Translations under genes and position numbers: made by a program | Notes under the pieces: generated by a model | What the model was told of the DNA's origin: nothing | Databases searched by the model: none | Seen by the model: the letters and a program-made list of their open reading frames with translations, nothing else | Part shown: positions 12,201 through 27,200 of the stretch, in pieces | How positions within the stretch are numbered: position 1 is the first letter of the stretch | Layout: each line of letters opens with the position of its first letter | DNA from: Trichobilharzia regenti | Lineage: Eukaryota > Platyhelminthes > Trematoda > Strigeidida > Schistosomatidae | Direction of reading: 5' to 3' | Length of the DNA stretch: 64,000 nucleotides | Assembly: GCA_944472135.2 (NCBI GenBank) | Contig: OX235265.1 | Span: forward strand, 42,443,459-42,507,458

Positions 12201-15200
12201 CTAGCTTCGTACTATGTATATTCGTTAAAACAAAGCTTCAAACCTCCAAAGCATCTGCATGCGGCTTAGGCGTTTATTTAGTTTATATTAAGTAGATTCA
12301 TTTCGATCTGTTCGTTTTAGCCGTAGGTTTATTTTGATGATTTGACGACTACAGGTAGATGACAGTAGATATTATTTTACTTCCAGCGGTCAAAAGAAAC
12401 ATGACAGTTTAGAATATTTATGATTTTAGAAGTAGCTACTTTCTTATCTATACACCATGTAATAACATATCGTGTTAGTTGCTTAGGTGGTTTTCAAATT
12501 TTGGATTTAAATTATTGAGATGAAAAGTTCTATCGCTCAATAATCAGTCTGCATTATTGACATATATTTCGGATACTTGTTGTGTGCAATACTACATAAC
12601 TATTTAAACCTCAATAGGTATAGTAGAGTTCGAAGTAGTAACGTCTAGACAAATGACCTATAGCTCCGTATGGAGTTGAAATACAGCAGAACAAAGCACC
12701 CCATAATCAGTTAGAAGTAAAGCTTTTATGAAAAGATTCCGTGTGTAGTTTATTAATCGTTGGTGTGAAGTTTTGTCATAAACGTCCTGGTACAACGGAG
12801 CATGGTTAGAATTCGATCTTCCTGTTAAAATGCTCTCATCTAGGCATATGGTCTCATAGCTTCAACCAGGTAAATTCTATTTACTGCCTTTACACCAGGG
12901 CAGGGGTGTCCCACACATAAGTGAAAGAGCAAATGTGGACATCTGGAGCTTACAACCTGTAAAGCCTTTACTGCAAACATATGGTGTACATGGGTTCCAG
13001 AAACCAAAAGGATCGAATAGCTTAAAAACCTATTTTGGTGATCGGAGGTAGCCTTAGAGACGTATCTCCTGACTCCCCTCTACTACCTCGTGGATCAGAT
13101 TCCAAGTCAAATACTTGGAAGGTGGCCCCTTGAGACCACCACCCACTTTGATACGGGCGTCCGGACAGTATCTCAGCACTTGCACTATTTATGAGATTTT
13201 GTGTGACTCATCTCTTGGTGCCCATAATTTACAATATTCGCGATATATTAAATATAACAGATAATTAAGTCTATAGAATTTATTGTAGGTTAATATGATT
13301 TCAATTTAATCTTAGTGAATTTCGCAAAACTTTATATTTTGTATCCTTTTTCCCCACTGTTATGTAATATACAGGATCCGAAAGGACAGTCAGTTCCAGT
13401 AAGAGTTCTTCCATTGTCTGTAGACAGCGAATCAGTTGTAACGAATGGAGTAGTGCCTTCTGTGACAAGTTTAGCCTCAGGTGATGTCAGTGACACAGGA
13501 CTTTTATCATGCACCTATGAACCATATTTGATTGGACCGCACAATATACATGTTATGTTTGCCGGTGTTGAAGTGGACAACAGTCCATTCACTGTTCGGA
13601 GTATTGCTACGGGTAGAGCAGATCTATGTGCAATTAAAAGTAAGTGGAAATTTTCTTCTTCTTTTTATTTTTCCAAAAATTTCTTTTTTATATCGATCAT
13701 TATCTTACTCTACTTTTAATATGTATATATTTTCCATTGTAATAATTTTCAGATGGTGTAAAGAAATTTATACCAGTTGGAAAAGAAAACGTTATCACAG
13801 TTGACACATCATTGGGTGGTAAAGGTCGATTAACCTGTCAAGTTATCCAGCAACCAACTAAACAATCTTCAGCTACTGCTACACTTCTCCCAGTAGAAAC
13901 AGAAGATAATGGTGATGGCAGTACATGCGTATACTATACGCCTACACAGTTGGGTGAATTGAATGTAGAGCTACGATATGGTGGTCAGTTGATTCCTAAT
14001 GGAGAATTTACCCAGAAGGTAGGCAGATTTATCTATGACCTTAACTTCAGCGTCTTTTTAAAAATATATCTTATATATTTTCGTCAATAGTACTGGATAT
14101 TGTGAAAGGGATACTACTGATATTAAGTATTTTAGTCTATAGCATATGCTTGAGATTCTAAAGGAGTTCCGGAACTCTTATAGCTCGTAAAATACTGTCA
14201 AGAATTAGTATTGATAAGTGATGTGTCGTTTTTATTCCTTTGCTTTCCGAGTGGGATGTGAAAGTTCAATAGAACGTTCCCATTTCAATGTGTTCCTTAC
14301 AGATTTTGTTAACTAGCTCCACGATTGCACGCAAGCTGTTATCTCCTCATTGTACTATCTCTCCTCCATGTCACCTTCGTCCACTCAACTCGCCTTTTTT
14401 CAATTAGGTCCCAGGTGAAGGGCTGGCGCGTGGTATCACTCTACAGTCTCCTCAGCGCATGGTCAGTCCATCTCTGTTTGTTAGGTGATAGGTTATTGGT
14501 TTGTTGATTGCCAAAGTTCCTTGTTTCTTATGCATTCTAGCTAGCCATCTGATCTTCAGTATGGAGCGAAGGCAGTTAAATGTTGATGAATATCTACAGC
14601 CTGGTAATTACAATCATAACAGTAATTTACTCTATGGTTCTCTGTTTTGAAAGCTGGTGCAATTGTGGTATTTGACTATAAAGTTCGTTCGGATGGCGTA
14701 TTACATTACACTTACTCTAGCCTAGTGTTCTGTAAGGTGTAGTTCTTTCTTCGTTTCTGTTTTCTTTCCTTTTGCACGACCTGCCCCATTCTGACTGTTT
14801 CTTTGCCTGTTACTTCTCAGTCAGCCTTTTATCGGAAATTGGTCAATGATCATGTGGTTAATTTCACTTTCAGATGCCAGCGCAACTTACGTGAACTGGT
14901 TAGTTCACACGGTTCCACTATCATAGATGGCACTGTAGCTGAAACCAAATCGAACGTTAAATACCTTGACTGCGTATTTCATTCCATCTCTACTGTTACA
15001 GTTTGTTAATTCTTACATTCTGCCTATATTTCTTTACTGCTCCTCCAGCTTAATTTTTCCTGGGCTACTTAAGAATGACTTTGTTATATTGCGTAGGGCA
15101 GTAAAAGCCGTCAGTAGGGCGAGTGGGTGTTATTGCACCAACTCGTTAATAGGATTGTAAACAAAAACGCGTAGTTTAGCGAAGAGTCTCTTTTTTTCCG

Positions 15201-18200
15201 CAAATTCTTAGCTGTACAATCGCAAATATATAAATGCGTTATTTTGTATATATACGTTAAGTTTTTCAAACAAAGATACAATTAGTTACGGTTATTTTAA
15301 AGAATAGGGGGGGGGGGCGAGAATTAGTAAGTTTTGAGTGGAGTTACTTAATACACAAAAACGGTCGAAAAAATCAGGTGGTAATGAAACTAGTGTAACA
15401 ACAAAGGTGATGAGTTATCACAAACAGTTGTTAAAATAGAGTTACGTAATAATATGGATAGTTTGATGATTGAGTTATACTCAAGATACGCAAAGTAGAA
15501 AATACGAAATTACGTAAGAGTTCTAAATGAAAACAAGAATTATAAGCAATTAAGGAAACAGGCAAACAAACAAAATGAAGTCATCAAAGATCAACATTTC
15601 ATTAATGCCTGGATGGGAATTATTCATGAATACTATTGTGAATAGAAACTTGGATTCTTATATCCTCTCTCCATACACAACTTTCTCCTTGCTGCATCTC
15701 CTCGGGTAGAAATAGAAGCAAATATAGAACACTGCGTGCTCAGGCGATTAAATATAAAAATTCTACAATACCCTGTTTAGTACACATATTATTTAATGAG
15801 AAAAGTGTAAGCAAGGAAATCACCAATTTACTACAGAGCTCTAAGTAAACGGCATTGTTATTCAAGTGTTGGTTTTATAGGGATTTGATTGGTTATAGGA
15901 TTTCATCATGAGCTGACATTAGTTAGAGAACCATTGGAAAACCTGCTGGGAGTACTGGACAACTGTTTCGTCAGACTAGTTTGGGACTCCTCAGTAGTAC
16001 GCACCCACCGGGGTTCGAACCCAGGACCTGGTTACAAAGTGAGCTTATATATATATATGTATATATATATTCATTTCTTTTTGAACATTATTTTAAATGC
16101 CCTATCTTAATTATCACCCCTGTAATGATAAAATCAGATGTAATATACTATAACATGCTGAAAATTCCATTGTTGTACCAAAAATACTGTTTAGAATAAA
16201 GCTATTATTGTTATTATTTGGAAAAGTCACTTATTTTAAAAGAGTATACATTCCTTTTCTGGGAATTTTCAAGTTTTTTGTTTTCGGTAATCTCACTGAC
16301 TAGCCAGAATTCGTTGACATACATTAAGTTGTTCCACAGTGCTTTCCACGTAGTGTCTCACCTACCGCTTTTTTCCAATATATTTGAAACATTCTAGATT
16401 ATTTATTACTATTGTCTCTCACTATGTGATCGCTTTCTTCTACCTGTGGAAGTAATATATACGAGCTGAGAAACCATGATCTGTCTCTCTTTTGAACTAA
16501 TTTGATATTTCCTCTTACTGATTATTTCATATTATTATTATTTTTTATTGTTCATTTATTTAGGTAGTATCCAGCGTGGATATCACAGATGAAACTGTAA
16601 GTTAATAATTACTGTAATAATAACTACCGTAATAATAATCAATAGTACTTTACTATCAAATTCACATAATTAAGATAACTGTAAATAAACGCATATTTAT
16701 ATTGTATTGTGGAATTTTTCTTCAGAAGAAACACGTCATAGCATTTATTTGAGTAACAGCTTAAAACCAGTCAATGACCACACATTAATTTTTCTAAGTT
16801 TCTACAAAGTGTCCTGCTCCCAGGGAGGATCGAACTCCTGACCTCTGACCACTGAGCTATAGAGGCCCGATAAAGTGCTTTTCACACTACTTCGCAAATA
16901 AAGAGAAATGTATTTCATTGAAGTGCTTGTTGCATTATATTTCGTTAGATATCCGTTTAGAAACCGTAAAAATGGATCAATTTTTTCTTATTCGTAAAGT
17001 ATCCTGATATAAGTTTTTTAAGACTGATGAGAAAGACTGATGAAGACTTGAGAAAATGTTGAATTTTGCTCATATAGCTTGGTGTTTTCTCAAATGATCA
17101 CATGCGTTTCCAAGATGTGTCTGTCTGTCCGTCTTCTTCTTCTTCTCCAAATTACCCCAGTCCCCTTGAATTGTGAACTGTTTGACGGCTATCATGTTGT
17201 TATTTCGATTGTAGAGGATAAATGTATTCTTAATTATCAGTTCGTTGAATCCATTTCAAATTAGACTGAGTTATGGTATGGTATGGATTATGGTATTTGT
17301 GACTAAGTATTGTTTGTCAGCAAATTTCACTCGATATTTTAGCATCTGAGAACATTTTTTCGGAGAACAAAATCTATCCATTCACCTAAGTGTTCTGTTC
17401 TGTTATGTTCCGCTCAATCATTCATCAGAGAAGACAAAACGAAAGTTTTCTTCCCCAAGTAGTAGGTCTTCTCTTTTTGAACTTTTTAGTCGTCAATCAA
17501 CACTTGAATGCTGTTGAATTCCTGGATTTAACCATTCGAATGTCACTCATACAAATTAGAATTGGAATAAATATTAGAAGGCATCAGATCAAACAATTTT
17601 TATCATTTTCTGTAGTTTGGTTTGTAAGGGTTAGTTATGTTTTTTCCGAGTTGATTACGGATTGATATCAGTTAGAGAACCATTGAAAACCAGGAAGGAA
17701 TCGGGTCCCAGTAGCTTGCCTTTTAACTGGAAGGTCCTGGGTTCGAATCCTAGTGGGTGCGTACTGCCGATGATTCCCAAACTAGGATGAAATAGCTGTC
17801 CAGTACTCCCTGGTTTTCAATAATTTTATCATTGTTTTTTGTGTTGGTGTTCTCTGAGAAAATTAAACTGACTTTGTCATACAATAAAGTTAGGTAAAAA
17901 GGTTACTATAACTGTCACTCAGTTCAACCGTCTGTAATATAGGGGACTTTTAGCACTGATGAGCAATTCATCTTGTTGAAAGTGTAGTTACCGATTTTCT
18001 GTGTTACATACATACATATATTTTGTAAACTGTTAGCAAAATCATACCCACAGTATTCCATACTGACTAACTTGGTTTTCATGCTTTTTCATTTATCTAT
18101 CTCTGTTTTAGTCACGTCAAAGTATGTATCGTCCTGTTGTATTTCGTCTTCCAGCTCCTCGAAATAAAGCGAAAATTGAAGGTACCCTTTTACTTTTGAT

Positions 18201-21200
18201 TAGAGCATTATTTTAAAAAAAACAGTGTTTTCCCTAACACTTTGGGTTACCATTTTAGTAATATTATTATTATTATCATTATTATTATTATTGTTCCCTT
18301 GAGTGTTCCGAGTGGAATACTGGGCTTCAACAACACATCTTCGATTTATTCTATTTTTTTTGCTGTCCTCTTTAGCTAAGCTCACGATTGCTTATAACCT
18401 CTCATCTTCTCCTCACATGATCTCCTACATATCACCCTCGGCTACATGCACAGTTCGTCACTTCCCATTCGGGTTCTAGTCGAGTGATGGCCTGGGACAT
18501 GATTTCATTCGACAGTCTCCTCAGCTTGTACCATATCCATCATCATTTTCTCCTGGATATTAAACGATACCTTCTTGACTGATTTGTTCCCATAGTTTCT
18601 TGCTACTCATTCTTTCTGGATATTTGATCTTCATTATGGAGCCAGTGAAGTTGGCAGTTGTTGATGAAAGTTCATAGCGGCCTATTGGAAATACTTTTCA
18701 CGAAGCGCAATACTTGTATGAGTTTCTGATCCATATAGTAACACTAACTGACTTGACATTTGTGTTGAAAATCGGAATGTTATTGTTTTTGCTGGCTGGT
18801 TGGCTGGCTGAGTCAGTGCAGAAGATTTGCAAATTGATTACAGATTGATGAAGGTGTATCTTGCCTTTCCGATTCTGGCTGGCTTTGACATGTTCATCTG
18901 TGTTGTCGCCTGTGGTTAAAACGATGCTGCATAGCTAGATGAGTGAAGTAAATGAGAGCTCTTTCAAGTTTCTGTCGTTGGTAGTGATAGGTACTGTCTG
19001 TTATTACTGTTGATTAGTTGGTTGGTTACCTTCATCACCCTCGTCTTGTGTATGCTCACCTGGAGTCCTGTCTTTGCTGTTTTTTCAGACAGTTTGTTGG
19101 TTTTCTTCTGTAAGTCTTTGAGTTTATGTGACATCAAATATAAATCATCGATGCGCGAAATGCAGATCTTCCGGAATCTTTTCTTCCGTCGAGTGTATTT
19201 CTATTTTCTCACTCCCCACTTACAGTCTGACTCATATTCCAGTCCACCACCACAGTTAGGTATACTTCGATATTAATGCCATTTATCCTCGATGAATTTA
19301 TGACAAAATTATTTGTTCAGCTGTAATTTGAATTTGTTCTACTAGTTGACTTGTCTACATAGTTCCTTCCAACATATTCCGCCTCTAATCTACGTAAACA
19401 CTCATTATTAATTCATCACACTTATTTATATATGAACTGAGGATGAATGAGGAGTACTCATTGCTTTGCTTTATAATTTTCTGCCCTTCATTTTTTATCA
19501 TATCAGTCAATATTAACTTCGTTATGTGCTGTCACAATGATTTCATTCGGGTTATAGAATGTTTTACCTTAAGTAAAAATACGATCTACTGTCAATTTAC
19601 CTTGTACTGGTCACAGATCACTATATGAAAAACCCTGATTCCAAACCTGAAGCACACATGAGATCCAGAGTCACCCGAGAGGCTGGAATGACTATGAATC
19701 TGTTATGGTCATTGGAAATCATAACAATAATAATAACAACAAAATCTTTATTGTGCGCAATAAGCCTACACAGGATGCACAGTTTTCAGCGTAGTTTCTT
19801 GCATAATCCTTAATCTCGGAGTTTCAACTAAAACAACCATCTCCAGTACATCATGTGATGCAGTGATGTGAGATCTGAAGAATAAAATTATCCTTTAGGG
19901 TATTTTTTTTGGTTCAATAGAAATACTCAACGATGGGGAGTATAACTAAATGATTGCAACAACAAGAACTAAAGAAAATAAGATGCATTGTCTCGGATGG
20001 AAATTCAGGTAGACCAGAGATTCAAGCAAGCCGCCAATCTTCTCGGTCAAACTCATCTGCTCATTCCACTCCACTACCTTGTAGAACAGACTTCAAGTCA
20101 GCAACCCAGGGATAGCCTCTTAACACAGCCACTTGCTTCAGTCTGAGCGTCCGGGCTGTATTCCAGCCCTCATACAAACTGTTAGATTTTGTGTGGCGTA
20201 CCTTTTGGTGCTTATGATTCACCAAGTTTGTATTTGCGATAATAATGTTCGCGGTTTTCGGAGAGCAACAATGTGAATGCATGTCGTCTAAACCTATTTG
20301 TTACTTAGTATGCATTAAAATTTCTTTTTTATCTCTCCCTATTACTTTTAGCTGTTGTCCTACGACCTTCAGGTGCACAACAACATGTTCCTGTTGTTGT
20401 GAATGATAATGAAACAATAACTGTAACATATGATCCTGTAGAACATGGAATGCATGAATTACGTGTAAATATTCATTCACAGGCGAAATCTGATTCTCCG
20501 GGTAGTACATTTACTATGCCATTACAAGGTAGTCCATACAAGTTCTATGTGGATACTGCTAGCACGGGTCGAATTACAGCCTATGGTCCTGGATTAAGTC
20601 ATGGTATTACCTCTCAATTAGCTGAATTCACCATTGTAACAAAAGAAGCTGGCGTTGGTAAGCTGGTGTGTCTTTTCCTGCATATAGTGTGAATGAATAT
20701 TTTGATTGGATACTAGTAACTAGTTTGATGTGTCTAGTCCTTTCTTTGGTACAGACTGAATTCTGTCAGTCAGGTTTACAATGTGGCCACCATTCTAGGT
20801 AGCTCACCATCACGGTGCACATTGATTTTATGTTAATAGGTGGTTGGAAGCAATCGGCCACAGGAAGCCTTGGACCTAGGTTTCGTGCTAGTTGGCACTT
20901 ATCAGCAAGGAGTATCTACAACCTTGAAGGGACTCATGTCCCCTAGGTCCAAGGCTTCCTGCCGATTGCTTCCAACCATCTAAGATCATCAAATATCAAA
21001 GAATGTTGTTTCTTCGACAGGTTGGCAAAAAGATCAATTTATCTACAGTTTTTTTTAAATAATTAACTTTTTACATCAGGTACTAGTCACTAATATGTTG
21101 TGTTTGAACAGCTGACTCTGCATTCATTTCGATTTGTCCTTCCTTAGGCAATATATATACTCTTGTGCATTTTTTACTATTCCTTAGACTAATTTGTTTA

Positions 21201-24200
21201 TTTCTGCATGTACTGAACATGCTTTTTTGTATTCTAATGTAATTTTTATAAATTCCCTGTTATATGTGATAAGTCGTCTAATTGCTGAATAAGATATTTA
21301 TTTTCGGCAAACATATGTAAACGATTAAAATCCATGTTTTGAGACAAATTAATAATAATTATGGCAGATGGAAACAGGTTATTCGGCTACTTTTATTTAT
21401 CATATCCTACGTAAAATGTATTTTTCTTCTAATGAATGTTTTTTTTTATTTAGAAAAATAATTCGTATAAATGTGTAGTAGTAGTAGCATGAGCATTTGA
21501 TCGTTAATCAAGATATATTGGAGATAAAAAAAATAGTTGCACTATCCCACCGAACAGGATGTATGAAGTCTTTTGAAAGGAATCCGCATTGGGCGACTGA
21601 TGCACTTCAGGATTTCATCATGAGCTGACATTGGTTGGAGAACCATTGGAAAACCTGGAAGTACTGGACAGCTGTTTCGTCCTAGTTTGGGACTCTTCAC
21701 TTCAATGCATTGAGGTAGACATGACCTTGTCTTTTGGAATAGTCTAAAATAATGGGCGACTAAAAACGTACTAACGTCATTGAGTTAGATTTTTGTGTTT
21801 CTAATGTCATCGGATAAATCGTATTTGCTGCAAATACATAGAATTGATTTCACTTTGAAGATTTCGTGTTGTTTTTTTCCCCAGCAACTGAGGTGAATAT
21901 CGGCTCCCAATTAAGCTTTTCTTAGAAGTCTTAGCACTTCTTCAGTTGTATCAGGATTGCATGTAAGCTAAGTGATATAGGCTACAGCAGAAAGACACTC
22001 GCCTATGGAGACTTTACGGTTGTTCATCTATATAAACTTTTTCGCGCTGTTTCTACATCTATACCCGTTTTTGACTATTCACAGATGAAATCTGTCTCTG
22101 GATTACAGCAGTTTAATACTTGTAATGTATGATTCAAGTCTCAGGTCATAAATGATTCCCTGTGTAGAATTTGAAACCCTCGCTTGTATTAACCCTAGTG
22201 TTCACCAAATATTCTTACTGTACTTTGGTTGTGTATTTTTTTGTATGTTCTCGAAAGTAATGGATTGCTGTAATACACCTCTTATGTGTCATTAAGAAAA
22301 CTGTTTTAAGCCAGTTTTGTAATTTTCCAATTCTTTTTCCTTTTTCAATGTTAGGTGGTCTTTCAGTCTCTGTTGAAGGTCCATCTAAGGCTAAAATTCA
22401 GTGCGTTGAGAATTCTGATGGTACGTGTAGTGTGAGTTATCTACCTCTTGCACCTGGCTTATATACAATCTCAATTAAATTTGCTGATGAGCATATCTCT
22501 GGTTCACCGTTTACTGCTAAAATAACAGGTAATTTGATTACAAGTCGGGGTTATTATTTTGAGTTAATTTACGCCTTCTCGAAATTCGGCGCTTTTATTT
22601 TTTTGATACCCTAAGTTTATTTTATTTATCGCCTTATATTCATCAACAATAAAATGTTTGGTTTGTATTATTTTTGGGGGATGATATTAGTCTATGAGTG
22701 GGTATATCAAAATCACGATGATAAGAAGTAAGATGAAGTATGTTTAAGTTTATTTGATGATTTTGTTCATGCACAGACCTAGAAGCTTTGGACTATACAC
22801 ATTGAAGCCTGTTGCTCATTTAGCTGTACATGCTGGAAACGCATCGAGTTAATTAGTGAGTTTTGTCGTTGTTCCTTTGGGTTCCTAGTGGAACATCGGT
22901 CTTCAACTGCACGTCTCCACTTGCTTCTGTCTTCTGCTGTACTTTTCACCTGCATCCATTTTAGTTAGTCCATACTGTTTCAACTCCTCTTCACACCATG
23001 TCCTCCATGTCACCCTTGCACTGACGTCCCACTCGCCGCTTCCCTTTCGGCCTAGTTCCACTCGAGCAACGGCTGGTGCGCAAGCTATGTCACCCAGCGG
23101 CCTCCTCAGCGAGTGTCCAATCTATCTCCACTCCATCTCCTGCATATTTGTTGGTTGGCGATTAGTTTGTTCTTGTTTTGTTTGTTCCCAGTCAGAGTTT
23201 CTTGTTGGTGATTCTTTCCGGCCCGGCCATCTGATCTTTAGTATAGATCCAGCGAAGACAGTTGTTGATAAAGGTCTTTGTGGCCCACCCGCCAAGTTTT
23301 TGATCCTTATAGAAGAGCTGACTGACTTGACGTTGTTTGTATTGAAAATCCGGCCGAATTTTGTTGTCGATGCTGAGTGACGAAGATTTCCAGATTAATT
23401 GTTTCAGGTTGATGAATGTGTTTCTCACCTTTCCGATTCTCGCCCGATTTGACATCCTCGTCCGTTCCGACTTCCTGTAGTTGAGACAATGCTGCCTAGA
23501 TAAGTAAGTGAATGAAGTAACCTCTTCCAAATCCCTCTCGTTGATGGTGATTGGTTATTTTCATAACCTCCGTCTTGTCTATGTTCACCTGGAGTCCTGT
23601 ATTCGCTGGCTGCTTCTTCGACCAGTTTGTCGGTTTTCGCTTGTGAGTATTATTATTTACTTATGAAAACATTTCAAAAATATATTGTATTATAGCATCT
23701 TATACAAAAAGAAAATTTGGGCAATGTGATAAAGGATAATTGCATAAGCAAATCGAAAGTACCTATTGAGTCATATAAAAGAAAAGATGTGCAGCGAAGA
23801 GTTACTCTGTTTTCGGCAATATTATTATCAAGCTGTACAATCATATATATATATATGCACATGTGTTAAATCCTGAACCCTGGATATAAAAGAAGTTTGT
23901 TCATTTATTAAATCTACAATGTACCTGATCTATCTTAACACCAAATTTTTTTTCGTTCATGTTCCCAGTGGAACATAGGGCCTCAAGCTAGTGGCTTGGA
24001 GTTTCTGTAGCAGTGTTTAATTTTACAGGATGGGGTTAGCCTAATGCCCAACCTTTCCTCTTTACCAGATTATTTCTGGCTTAGCCAGGTAAAGGAGTGA
24101 GTCCGTGGCCGGAGATCTAACCCGGACCAAGTGCATGGTTGGCGAGTGTCCTAACCACTGTGCCACCGACGCACTTAACGTGAAGTGTGTAATTTTTACT

Positions 24201-27200
24201 TTTTGTTTCTTAATTGTATTAAATTTCTTCCCCCTTCACCATCCTCTATTAAATTTCTGCCTCTTATTATTACCACTAATGTTAACTTGACTGTCGTCAA
24301 ACTTTAGTTGAATTCCACTCAACCCCGTCAATTTTATTACGTCACTCAACTTACATGTTTAATCTTATTTTATTTGCTAACTCGTTTGACATTTTGTACA
24401 TTACATAGTTTATAATTCTAATGACACATCTTTCAAAATATTTCTTTTATTGCTAAGGTAATTTACTGCATACCAGTTGAGATTGATATTGCCGGGAGAA
24501 AGTAACTCTTCACTGAACCTTTTTCTTTCATATGATTCCATAATACAAAAAATTTCATTCAGTGAAAGTAGAGAGATAGTCTTAATAACTGGATGACGTC
24601 CCGACCACAATTTGTTTTCAGTTATAATAATAATGAATAACAAACACTACGTCACTGTGTTTATTTACGTTACAATATTCCATACACTATTGTTTTTAAT
24701 TGGAATACTCTAATACAGAGTAGTAAATTGAGTTTTACTCACGACTCTACACGTCTTAACTTTGTAGCTGCACGATCGCTTCATATTTTTAATAATATTA
24801 TTGTTATGATATTCAAATTGGCACACATTTCACTTTTTCTAATCAATATCTCTTAGTCAGTAATGCATACACATAATATAAGATGTCTTAATTGCTATTT
24901 TTTATTTCTGCAAAGGTGATATCTTGAAACGATCACAAATAAGCATGGGTGCACCAAGTGATATTGCTTTGGAAGCAGTTGATGAAGATATTGCCACGCT
25001 GACAGCTAGTGTACACAGTGCATCTGGTCGTGAGGAGCCATGTGTGCTTAAAAGTTTGCCAAATAATCGTTTGGGTATGTGTTCCTTCTTCTTCTTCTCC
25101 TTTCTCCCTCTTTTTTTGCTTTGTTTTGTTTTGTTTTCTACAAACATGTTGAACTATTTTTTTTACAAATTCAATCATTCAATGTTTTCTTTCCAACTTT
25201 TATAATTCAGATAATCAATCTAGTCAAGAGAATTTCATCAGACAGATATTGATAGCATTAACATCCTTTTTCAGTATACTACAGTATTCTCAGGATATTT
25301 AAGCAAAATAATAAATAACCGTATACGCTATAATGTAACACTTTTCAACCTGATACATAATCCAGTCTTCAGCAATAGTTTTTCTACGAGGAATACACAG
25401 CACAGTAGGTTGAAAACCAATTAAAAACATGCACGAGTACATTTTACCACCCAAGGACAAATAGTTGGATGATTAAAACAATAAGAAACGGTGGAAAAAA
25501 CTGATGCATCAAATTGGCTGAAAATTTACATAGCCGAATTATTTAAACAGGCCACCGTGATCACGTTATACTGACTTACTGACTCATTTACCTTTTTCCA
25601 CCTGTTTCCCTGATAAGTCTAAATAGTCGCCGCGTGTTACCTATCATAGATGCCTTTTCCATGTCTTTCTTTTTTGTTGCCCAGCACTGTTCACGGTCGG
25701 TGAGATTTCTTGTTAGCTTGCGTTTCAGCAGTTTTCACTCCTCGTCATAATCGGAGCTCACCGGAATCAATCTTCTTGCCTTAATCATTTCGGATGTGGT
25801 AGTAGAAGTCCAGTGGCTCTTACTAACTTTTGGTTTTAGCTTATTAACAGCTGTGTCTACAGCTAACTGTATTTTTTGCCAGGCTACCTCAAGAAGTCCT
25901 GTTGTTGACCTCAGATACTCGTTTTTCTATTTCCTCTCTAAATAGGAACTCGGTATCCCTATCTAGTTGGGGACGTAAGTGTTTCGCTGCCAGCAATTTC
26001 TTATGTCCGTTTAGTCGTAAGCATAAACGTGCGCGGACCAGAGCGTGATTGGGGTCGACGCACGTTTTCCAGAAGGAGCGGCAGTCTTCCTCTGACCCTC
26101 GTCAACGATTCCCCATCTCTCTGTGGTTTATTTAAGTCCGGAGTTGATTTGATCACGGAGGTCGCCAGGTTACGCAGTGTCTGTCTTTGTGCCTAAAATT
26201 AGTGCTGACTAGGGACAGATGGTTATCTGAACAGAACTGTAGAAGGCGATCACCGTTATCGGTTCGTCGGCAGGGAGTTCCGTACATACTACTTATATAC
26301 TTCTCAGTCTGGCGTAAATTCCCTACTTAGGCATTGAAATCGCCTGCTAAAACAAGTATATCTGAGACTTGCTTTTTGTAGCAAACTAGAAAGTTTCAGG
26401 TGGAAATCATTATTTACTTCATCTGAACTTCAGTCTATTGGACCGTAAAGGGAGACTTTGAAATGACAACAACGGCTAACGTCGTCTTTCCTTTTTCCAA
26501 CGATCACGTTATACAGAGGGGGAATGCTTTGAACTTTTGTGGGTATATCAAGAGGTTCTAAGTGTAGGATAAAATAGGTGGAATTACATTCGAAGATTGA
26601 ATGTGTTAACTGCTTTCAATACAATAGGCAGCCATTTATGAATATGCTTTCTAATTTTATTTGCCTGTTCAGCATAATCTGATTGTGTGGATAATCAAAG
26701 TGATAAGGACTATTTGTAATTTTGAATAGTGGTTGGTGTTAGTTGTGTTGAGACAAGTGATGTGATAAAATCATGACGTCATTTTACTGTTTCAACTGTT
26801 TCGCCTAATTTACAAGCAGTGATAGATTTATGTTACAGGATTTTCATCATGAGCTGACACTGGTTAGAGAACCATTGAAAAACCTGAGAGTACTGGACAG
26901 CTGTTTCGTCCTAGTTTGGGACTCTTCAGCAGTATGCACTCACCGGGATTCGAACCCAGGACTTTTTTATGTTTTATATACATGTAACTGTAACTCCCTT
27001 CGTGGTTAGCCACGTGGTAGTTTATATATTTAGCTTTCTTCATTTTCTCATTATTTGTATAATTTCATCAGTTATTATTAAGGCTGTAGTAGTAACTGTG
27101 TGTTTGTCTGATGTAGTAGTTCATTTGTTTGAAGGAGAACATTGAATGTTGTTGTTGGTTATTTGTATTGATCATATTTCTTATAACAAACTACCTTTCT

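Larger units (their letters stand above)
14795..16215 (+). mobile_element. CR1-like LINE 3' half, split by two later insertions
   Basis: Readable pieces: [20 protein letters not shown] then [19 protein letters not shown] and [19 protein letters not shown] to about 15,165; then PLYT-like 3' coding sequence at about 15,650-15,830; then the 3' terminus at 16,100-16,215 ending ACTGTTTAGAATAAAGCTAT. The gaps hold a Penelope-like piece (15,170-15,605) and an antisense hammerhead element (15,860-16,035). Compare the copy at 55,455-56,590. Confidence 0.68.
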
